Source: an uncultured bacterium
GTDB lineage: Bacteria; Patescibacteriota; Dojkabacteria; SC72
DNA length: 7,792 nt
NCBI GenBank assembly: GCA_938015795.1
Contig: CALLXA010000121.1
Span: forward strand, 1-7,792
Direction of reading: 5' to 3'
Shown here: in pieces, positions 1-6,054 of the stretch
Layout of the letters: every line of letters begins with the position of its first letter
Position numbering within the stretch: the stretch's first letter is position 1
Program-made: the position numbers and the translations under genes
Notes under the pieces: model-generated
What the model was told of the DNA's origin: nothing
The model's database searches: none
Seen by the model: the letters and a program-made list of their open reading frames with translations, nothing else

Positions 1-1556
1 TGAGAACCAACCGCAGATGACATATCCATCATGGGGTTTGGAACTATATATGAAATAAATTGAGAACCTCTAAAGCCCCAATCATATTCTCTAAAATAAT
101 TATTGTTCGCAGGAGGAGCATAATATATTCTCCCTGAAGGGTCATTTTTTTCTAAGTAATTTGCAAGGTTATAGTATTGTTCAGGAAGTTTAACTAAAGC
201 ATCTTTTGGAAATAATTGTTGATTAAAAATATAACCTGCATAAACAAATTGAAGACTAATGTAAAAGAAAGTTACTAAAAGAAATAATATGCTTTTAAAT
301 TTTTTGTTTTCAAAAAAGGATGATATGAAATTAATAAAATATATTACTCCAAAAGTTGAAAGTATAGATAAACAAATAACAAATATTTGTGTTAATTTGG
401 AAGATGGCCATCTGAATACTTGTTTGAATAAAGGAACATACTCTTGAAACAAAGTAAATACACTTCCGAGAGGTGGATTAGTAACCTTTATCAAAAACCA
501 AACCCCAAATGCTAGAACAAAGAAAAATATTAATTTCCAATTTTTCTTAAATATTCCAAATATTGTTCCTAATACAGAAAAAATTGCTGGAAACAAACCA
601 ACCACCTTGTAGAAGTCGTAACTGGTAAAGTCGCTAGCAACTGGGAAAAGGAAATCTTTACCATTAGAATCTGTCAATATCCTTGAATATAAACGTAACG
701 AATTTATAGCTGTTTGCATCTGGGTTTCAAGGTCTATCACACTACTAGTAATCGTTCGATTGGTATATGATCCAATGATATCTTGGCTAGATATTAGAGT
801 ATAATGAATGAATGGAAGTATCCAAAAAAGTTGAGTTACAAAAAAGATAATAAGAACAGGTAATATTTTTCTAATAATAACCTTACTCGTTTTACCAAAG
901 ATATAAGCGAAGAAGATTGTAAAAGAAAAAATAAGTATAAGATCTGATACAAATAGTGTTGCAATAACACATGTAGAAGTAAATAAAATACTAGATACAA
1001 AAAGAATTAATGCATTTTTACTAGTAGATTTTTCCAGATAAATATAAATCGAATAGAGTAGGAGAGGTAAAAATCCAAAATTGGTAATATATGGACCCAT
1101 ACTTTGATAAAATACCCATGCAGTCCACAATGTAGATATATATACAATTCCTGAAAGAATAAATCCTTCTTGTGCATATTTCTTTAACTTAGATTTAATA
1201 AGCAATCTTTTTGTTAACAATGCTGTAAACCATGAACCAATACAAAGAGATATCAAGTAGAAAAGTTGACCAATAATTTCTTTGTGAAGAATAAGATCAC
1301 CAATCCAAAACATTGTTGCTCTAAATATATCGGCCTGTTCACTTTCAGAAGCAAAACCTAATACTCTGTAAGATCTCCATGCAGGAGATATAATAGATCT
1401 TTCGATAGTTAATAATGGGTTTAGTTCTGGAGAATAGTTATCGTTAGATAATAGATAATAACCTTGCTTAAAAGATATTAAGCATATTAGCAACAGTATT
1501 ACTGTTAATAATATATATCCGTAATATTTTTTTACAAATTCTAGAAACTTATTCAT
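1..1556 (-). CDS. Polytopic membrane protein, GT-C/YfhO/AftD-like glycosyltransferase (C-terminus cut by window edge)
   Basis: Reading the minus strand from ATG at 1556 gives 518 uninterrupted codons to the window edge, so the 3' end is missing. I count about 11 hydrophobic segments: near residues 13-29, 95-115, 131-150, 157-173, 181-200, 201-220, 230-250, 318-336, 341-357, 388-410 and 421-440. A first extracytoplasmic loop (30-92) holds an acidic patch (SNDNYSPEL). A longer loop lies at 251-317, and an FRWPSSK motif at 381-387 precedes a membrane helix. After residue 440 the chain turns soluble, with a GRIYYAPP segment and a Tyr/Trp/Gly-rich stretch near 475-500. This layout is typical of GT-C fold lipid-linked sugar transferases of the YfhO or AftD (DUF3367) kind, which act outside the membrane on cell-surface glycans. 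Family assignment is by resemblance only. No Shine-Dalgarno sequence precedes the start. It diverges from the two-gene unit at 1773. Confidence 0.72.
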   Translation of the reverse strand, partial: MNKFLEFVKKYYGYILLTVILLLICLISFKQGYYLLSNDNYSPELNPLLTIERSIISPAWRSYRVLGFASESEQADIFRATMFWIGDLILHKEIIGQLFYLISLCIGSWFTALLTKRLLIKSKLKKYAQEGFILSGIVYISTLWTAWVFYQSMGPYITNFGFLPLLLYSIYIYLEKSTSKNALILFVSSILFTSTCVIATLFVSDLILIFSFTIFFAYIFGKTSKVIIRKILPVLIIFFVTQLFWILPFIHYTLISSQDIIGSYTNRTITSSVIDLETQMQTAINSLRLYSRILTDSNGKDFLFPVASDFTSYDFYKVVGLFPAIFSVLGTIFGIFKKNWKLIFFFVLAFGVWFLIKVTNPPLGSVFTLFQEYVPLFKQVFRWPSSKLTQIFVICLSILSTFGVIYFINFISSFFENKKFKSILFLLVTFFYISLQFVYAGYIFNQQLFPKDALVKLPEQYYNLANYLEKNDPSGRIYYAPPANNNYFREYDWGFRGSQFISYIVPNPMMDMSSAVGS

Positions 1557-1591
1557 AGGTATAATATACCAGTATATAAAGTGTATTGAAA
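1557..1591 (-). promoter_or_regulatory. Promoter-like site for the membrane protein, possibly giving a leaderless mRNA
   Basis: On the minus strand, TATATT (1568-1563) is preceded by TGG (1571-1569), an extended -10 arrangement. TTTTCA lies about 18 bases further upstream as a poor -35. Only six bases (ATACCT) separate the hexamer from the ATG at 1556, so a transcript started at normal spacing would begin at or next to the start codon. The hexamer lies inside an odd palindrome at 1558-1570 (GGTATA, centre A, TATACC), which could also be an operator. In DNA this AT-rich, such matches are weak evidence. Confidence 0.35.
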
Positions 1592-1636
1592 ACTTCTTTT
1601 ACTATTGTCCTTGAATTCATAAAGCAGGGTAAGAAA

Positions 1637-1702
1637 ATGAAATGGATTAAACATGGTCTAGAGGCATTAAAAGAAATAATTATATTCAACATCAAAAAAT
1701 AG
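1637..1702 (+). CDS. Possible 21-aa cationic amphipathic peptide
   Basis: ATG at 1637 opens a 21-codon frame ending in TAG at 1700-1702. AGGG at 1626-1629, seven bases before the ATG, makes this the only start in the window with a Shine-Dalgarno-like sequence. The peptide begins MKWIKHGLEALKE and ends in an Ile-rich and Lys-rich tail, so it could form an amphipathic helix. It sits alone in the divergent spacer, 70 bases ahead of the 163-aa gene and in the same direction. It could be a leader peptide, a small membrane-active peptide or chance: 22 open codons are common in any sequence. I do not recognise it. Confidence 0.25.
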   Translation: MKWIKHGLEALKEIIIFNIKK

Positions 1703-1712
1703 ATTCATTCTA

Positions 1713-1768
1713 TTGTACAGAAATTCTCAATATGCTAAATTAATATAGATTACTTTGTAATATATATT
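1713..1768 (+). promoter_or_regulatory. Promoter-like elements ahead of the two-gene unit
   Basis: Two alternatives are visible. TTGTAC (1713-1718), a 17-base spacer and TAAATT (1736-1741) preceded by TGC make a sigma70-like extended -10 promoter, giving a leader of about 25 bases. Alternatively TAATAT (1758-1763) or TATATA (1761-1766) lies directly before the ATG at 1773 and would give an almost leaderless mRNA. No ribosome binding site precedes the ATG. Matches are weak because the region is nearly all A and T. Confidence 0.3.
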
Positions 1769-1772
1769 AACT

Positions 1773-2264
1773 ATGTCAACTGCCCAATCTTTAGTTTCTT
1801 CATTATTCATAGCTGATGACGCTATTCAAACGAAAGTCAACCTCTTCTTAAAAGACTTAAAAGACATGGGGTACTCTGAAGAAGATATGAACAATATTTC
1901 TGAAAGTTTAATGTCAAATGTAGAACAAGAATTAGAGTTGAGAATTATCGCATCTATGGATGATGAAGATACTCGAAAATGGCAAGACTTTGTTAATACC
2001 AAACCAAATTCTGCTCAGGAATTCATGATCCTTGATAAATTCTTAAAGAACAAAATTGGAAAAGGGTTAGAGGAATTACAAAATGAAATAATAGTCAAGA
2101 ATATAGACAACACATTAGAGGGATTAAAACTTTCTAAAGATATAAAACAAAAGATTTCACAGCTCTCAGAAGAAGAAATCGACCAAGCCCAACAGTTACT
2201 AGATCAAGGAAGATTTGAAGATGCTCAGAAAATTATTAATAAATTAAATGTTAACCCTCAATAA
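1773..2264 (+). CDS. Small acidic helical protein, DUF5663-like
   Basis: This 163-aa protein starts at ATG 1773 and stops at TAA 2262-2264. It has no signal peptide or membrane segment and is rich in Glu, Asp, Lys, Asn and Leu, so it is probably cytoplasmic and mostly helical. Residues about 40-95 (ISESLMSNVEQELELRII, then MDDEDTRKWQDF, then an NTKPNSAQEF turn) resemble the short helical DUF5663 family as I recall it from Patescibacteria. That match is from memory and is not certain. The C-terminal part (about 120-160) contains LSEEEIDQAQQLL and RFEDAQKIIN, which look like a short helical hairpin. The next gene begins one base after the stop codon, so the two are almost certainly co-transcribed and may be translationally coupled. 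No biochemical role can be assigned; an adaptor or chaperone for the large downstream protein is a guess from gene order. Confidence 0.85.
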   Translation: MSTAQSLVSSLFIADDAIQTKVNLFLKDLKDMGYSEEDMNNISESLMSNVEQELELRIIASMDDEDTRKWQDFVNTKPNSAQEFMILDKFLKNKIGKGLEELQNEIIVKNIDNTLEGLKLSKDIKQKISQLSEEEIDQAQQLLDQGRFEDAQKIINKLNVNPQ

Positions 2265-2265
2265 T

Positions 2266-5200
2266 ATGGAACCAAAAGTTACAAACAATACAGAGCCAAC
2301 ACAACCTGCTAGCAAACAATATTATGGGGAGAGCAAACCATCTGATAAGGTTGATTCATTTGGGGAATATATGGATTCTGAAGAGAAAGCTAGATATGAT
2401 GCTTTTCAAAATTCTCAAGTTTCTCTAGACACCATTAACAATGCAGGGGAACATGACGCAATTCAAACAGGAGATGGAAAATTCTATGTAAAATACAACG
2501 AGAGAACTGCAAACCCAACAACAGGAGAAGAGACTCGAGAAACAAGATGGCACGAAGCTAGTACATTAGGAAACATTAGCTTTCCCCCATTAAATCTCGA
2601 CACTATTTGGCAAGATCAAGACAAAACTCCAGTAAAAAAGTTCATAAGAGAAGGCGAAGTCCCTGAAGTAACAGGTAATAACGGTATAACTTCGGAAGAA
2701 TTAGTACAAAAATATAACACAACGAAGCCAACTACAGAAAGCTTTAGTATCACAGATGAAAATGTAGAAGAAATAAGAGCAAGATTTGCAAGATTAGATG
2801 AGAATAGAGCTAAAAAGGAAGCTGCAAAACAATCTAGAAATCAAAGTCCAACATACTCAAATGGAAATCATGATCAATATGGTCAAATAATAAACGAGGA
2901 TATTCCAGAACAAGAGATTTCTCTTGAAGATTTAAACACAATCCTTAATAATGCAAAAACATACGACTGTATTGTTACTAAACCAAAAGCAGAAACTGGA
3001 CAACCTGAAGTGTATGTAAAAATGTCAAAACTTTCTTGGGATTCTAATGGAGCTCAAAAGACAGAAATCGTTTGGACAAATTTAAGAGATTTAGGGAACA
3101 TATCATACCCAGGAATGACTTTTGAAAACATATGGGAAGAACAAGCCGATACACCAATCAAAAGATATATTTGGGAAGGTGAAAAACCCGAATTAACATC
3201 AGACACAAACTTATCAACAGAAGAATTAATTACATTATTGCAACAATCAGGAGTAGATGGATATACACCAGAAGAAGATAAAACCCCATTACCAAAAGAA
3301 CCAGATCCTATTCCACAAGAACCCGACAGTTCTGTGTACCACTTTAAAAGTTCAGATTTAGATCATCCAACAGATATCTTGCAAGAAAATCAAGAACCCG
3401 AGATTCCCAAAAAAGGAGAACCCTCCGCTATAATTCCTTTCGAACAACAAGAACAATCCTTAATTCCAGCTGGACACACAGAAGTACCACAACAAGCCTT
3501 AGCTTTAGTCGGACCATTAACACAAGAAGAACAAGAGGAATATAGAGAGGCTGGAAGAGGTATTAAAGATTTCTTTGCTGTAGTTAAAAGATCATTTGAA
3601 AAAACAGGTGGTTGGAAAAGACTAATATCTTCCGTAGGAGCATCAGCAGCAGGTGCCGCAGGAATAGCAGCACTTACAACAACAGGAATAGTTGCAGCAC
3701 CAGCAATAGCTACAGGAGCAGCAGCATTAATGGCAGTCACCGGCGTTGGATACATATGGAAAGGTATTAAACAGATTCGTCAACAAGGATACTCTTCCGT
3801 TAGAGAACTTTGGAATGATAGAACAGCTAGGAAAGAATTTTTGAAAGGTATGGCTATCGGTGGAGGTAGCAAAGGTGTTGGAGCATTAATAGCTAGTGCA
3901 AATCCTGCATTAGGATTAATTGCTCCCCTTATCAGCTTTGGTGCTGAAATGGGTGTACATATAGGAACTGAGAGGGATAGTATTACAAAACAAGATGAAT
4001 TGTTAAATAGCTATCTAACAGAATACAGCAAAAGACAATATCAAAAAGTTGTTGGAAGTGAATACACTATAGCTCGACCCGATGGTAACACTTCGTTAAA
4101 TCTAGAAAAAATACTAACAGATGCCAGAGATGCAACATATAACGGTCAAAAAGAAACAGCAATAAAAGTTGCAATATCAACATTAAGATACTTAGCAGAA
4201 AAGACTGGTGTTCAAGATAGACAATTCTTAATTTCACCAGCATCTCAGCATGATTATCCTGCAAATACACAATACGATCTCTTAGACCCGAATCTCTCAG
4301 TACATCAAATGAATTTGTCAGCAATATCACCAGAAGATATAGATAAGTTGTTGAACCAAATACAAGAAACTTGGAGTAACATACCAGACCAACAAAGAGA
4401 AGATGCAGCAACAGTAATACTTGCTAAATACTTAGAACTCGAAACAATTGATGTAGACAAACTTCTTGAGAAACAAAGAGAACTACAATTAGAAGGAGAG
4501 CGAAGGCTTACTACATTCAGAGCATCTATGATGATTACTAATGGTATGTTTGCAGTCATAGGAGGAGGAGTCAGATTATTAGAATCTGCTCAAGCTGGAA
4601 TAGAGACTAGCCAAGCGACACAACAACAAATGTCAGAAATAGAGAAACAACAATATACCAGACAATTTAGAGATACAGATGCAACATTTGAAAAGGCTAT
4701 GGATGGCAGAACAGAAGTAATTGGTGCAGATTTAGATAGCGATGGAGATATAGATGTTTGGTTCAAGAATGGTAAATATTACCCTAATACAGATGAAGGG
4801 CTAGGCAAAGCCTTTGAGCTTAATAATGGAACAACCGTTGCAGATATCGAAAAAATCACACCAAGTGCCAATTCTAATGTAACTGGTATATTTAGAGATA
4901 ATCAAGGAAATGCTTTAGGTATAAGTTACAAAGATTCAAATGGGCATATTGGTATGCTTACAAATGAAGAATTGGGAGGTGCATTAAAAGTTGGTGGTAA
5001 CAATGTACAAATCAATAATGTAGAAACAGGTGGTATAGCACACGTTACAGTAGGCACAGATCAATACAAGGTTAATCTTGCAAGTCTTGCAGGCATTCCT
5101 GGTACAACAGAAACTACAATATCAGATCCTTTAGACATAGTAATAAAAGAAGGTGATTCTATGAATCGAGCTGTACAGAATCTTGTAGCTAAACTTAATA

Positions 5201-6036
5201 CTGAATATGGTACTAATATTGACCCTATACAAGCCGAAAGAGTAATAGCCATGGGACTCGGCTCAGATGGTATGGAGTTGGACGCAACACTTCGAGGGAA
5301 TGCTGGAGACGGTGGAGTTTTAAATACTGATAACGTTGTTCACTTTAGAAATGTTTTGAAAACATTGGAAGGTATGAATAGCGGAAATCCTATTCCACCT
5401 GCAGTTTCTACCATAACAGGAACACCAGGAATACCTGTAGAATTAAGCACAGCAGATGCACCTACTGTAATTCCTAGTTCAATTCCAAGTGAAGCTGAAA
5501 ATAAAACAAGCGTTGTAGAAATAATAGGAACAGCCCTTGGTCTCGGAGGTTTATTGGGACGATATAACGAAAGAGATATAAAACAAGCTTATACTGCAAG
5601 ATTTGTTGAAAATGATATACCACAGAATACAGCAACACCAATACCATCTCAAGGAAATACTAATACCATCCAAACTACAAGAGGAGTACAAGAAACTACA
5701 AGTGGTATTGTAAACATACAACCAAGTAACACACAAAATTCTGCGAATACAGATGCAATACCAAAAAATAATATCGATAACGAAGATGTAATCAAAAATT
5801 TCAATGAAAGATATAATATGCTAAATTCTGATTTAAAAAATAAGTTAGAAAAAGGTTCTGTTTTAACAGAAGAAGAGAAACGAATTATAAGAACAATATT
5901 TTTAAATCCACAAACAGGTAAATGGGATAGTTATATTCCATTACAAAGACAATACTACCCAGGTGCAAACAATGGAAATAACGAAGATAAAAACAAAGTA
6001 GTTATATTAAACAATATAGAACAAGCATTAAGATAG
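2266..6036 (+). CDS. Very large multidomain protein of unknown family, with duplicated N-terminal domain and hydrophobic Ala/Gly-rich segments
   Basis: From ATG 2266 to TAG 6034-6036 the product is 1256 aa. An in-frame ATG at 2248 would add six residues and overlap the upstream gene by 17 bases. I prefer 2266 because it follows that gene's stop by one base, but neither start has a ribosome binding site. There is no N-terminal signal peptide. In order: a polar start; a domain at about 54-152 repeated at about 218-327; a Pro/Glu-rich linker to about 410; hydrophobic Ala/Gly-rich stretches at 453-501 and 528-567; a helical Gln/Glu-rich region to about 750; another hydrophobic patch at 755-775; a DxDxDGxxD loop at 822-830; a compact segment at 954-1038 faintly like LysM; a short hydrophobic segment at 1083-1098; and an Asn/Thr/Gln-rich tail. 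The hydrophobic patches suggest membrane insertion. I recognise no family. Surface-associated, secretion-linked or pore-forming roles are all possible and untested. Confidence 0.9.
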   Translation: MEPKVTNNTEPTQPASKQYYGESKPSDKVDSFGEYMDSEEKARYDAFQNSQVSLDTINNAGEHDAIQTGDGKFYVKYNERTANPTTGEETRETRWHEASTLGNISFPPLNLDTIWQDQDKTPVKKFIREGEVPEVTGNNGITSEELVQKYNTTKPTTESFSITDENVEEIRARFARLDENRAKKEAAKQSRNQSPTYSNGNHDQYGQIINEDIPEQEISLEDLNTILNNAKTYDCIVTKPKAETGQPEVYVKMSKLSWDSNGAQKTEIVWTNLRDLGNISYPGMTFENIWEEQADTPIKRYIWEGEKPELTSDTNLSTEELITLLQQSGVDGYTPEEDKTPLPKEPDPIPQEPDSSVYHFKSSDLDHPTDILQENQEPEIPKKGEPSAIIPFEQQEQSLIPAGHTEVPQQALALVGPLTQEEQEEYREAGRGIKDFFAVVKRSFEKTGGWKRLISSVGASAAGAAGIAALTTTGIVAAPAIATGAAALMAVTGVGYIWKGIKQIRQQGYSSVRELWNDRTARKEFLKGMAIGGGSKGVGALIASANPALGLIAPLISFGAEMGVHIGTERDSITKQDELLNSYLTEYSKRQYQKVVGSEYTIARPDGNTSLNLEKILTDARDATYNGQKETAIKVAISTLRYLAEKTGVQDRQFLISPASQHDYPANTQYDLLDPNLSVHQMNLSAISPEDIDKLLNQIQETWSNIPDQQREDAATVILAKYLELETIDVDKLLEKQRELQLEGERRLTTFRASMMITNGMFAVIGGGVRLLESAQAGIETSQATQQQMSEIEKQQYTRQFRDTDATFEKAMDGRTEVIGADLDSDGDIDVWFKNGKYYPNTDEGLGKAFELNNGTTVADIEKITPSANSNVTGIFRDNQGNALGISYKDSNGHIGMLTNEELGGALKVGGNNVQINNVETGGIAHVTVGTDQYKVNLASLAGIPGTTETTISDPLDIVIKEGDSMNRAVQNLVAKLNTEYGTNIDPIQAERVIAMGLGSDGMELDATLRGNAGDGGVLNTDNVVHFRNVLKTLEGMNSGNPIPPAVSTITGTPGIPVELSTADAPTVIPSSIPSEAENKTSVVEIIGTALGLGGLLGRYNERDIKQAYTARFVENDIPQNTATPIPSQGNTNTIQTTRGVQETTSGIVNIQPSNTQNSANTDAIPKNNIDNEDVIKNFNERYNMLNSDLKNKLEKGSVLTEEEKRIIRTIFLNPQTGKWDSYIPLQRQYYPGANNGNNEDKNKVVILNNIEQALR
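2425..2721 (+). repeat. First copy of a duplicated protein domain
   Basis: Residues about 54-152 of the 1256-aa product. The copy contains FYVKY, then LGNISFPPLNLDTIW, then DKTPVKKFI, EGEVPEVT and ITSEELVQ. The same ordered blocks recur about 170 residues later, with conservative changes and one longer loop. The duplication is visible at protein level and has diverged at DNA level, so it is old and not a recent tandem event. Confidence 0.85.
2917..3246 (+). repeat. Second copy of the duplicated protein domain
   Basis: Residues about 218-327 of the 1256-aa product. The copy contains VYVKM, then LGNISYPGMTFENIW, then ADTPIKRYI, EGEKPELT and LSTEELIT, which align block for block with the first copy. 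The start ISLEDLN also echoes VSLDTIN of copy one. The shared consensus is roughly LGNIS(F/Y)P, then IW(Q/E)(D/E)Q, then TP(V/I)K(K/R)(F/Y)I and EGE.PE(V/L)T. A Pro/Glu-rich linker follows. No known family comes to mind. Confidence 0.85.
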
Positions 6037-6054
6037 TAATTAATATTTGGAAAC

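Noticed and set aside
1729..1741. 13-bp match AATATGCTAAATT, also found at 5815-5827
   Set aside because: It is a short AT-rich word, one copy is inside coding sequence, and nothing else is shared around it. Chance is the simplest explanation.
1557..1772. Possible structured RNA or riboswitch in the divergent spacer
   Set aside because: I found no stable GC-containing stems or recognisable riboswitch core, only short AT palindromes and promoter-like words.
3390..3755. Antisense open frame of 121 codons opposite the Ala/Gly-rich segment
   Set aside because: It is the reverse reading of GCA/GGA/ACA-rich codons of the large gene. The product is an Ala/Pro/Cys/Ser composition artefact.
4067..4559. 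Two overlapping antisense frames (4067-4411 and 4305-4559) inside the large gene
   Set aside because: Both are Leu/Ser/Tyr-rich shadows of a well-supported plus-strand gene, with no independent start signal or motif.
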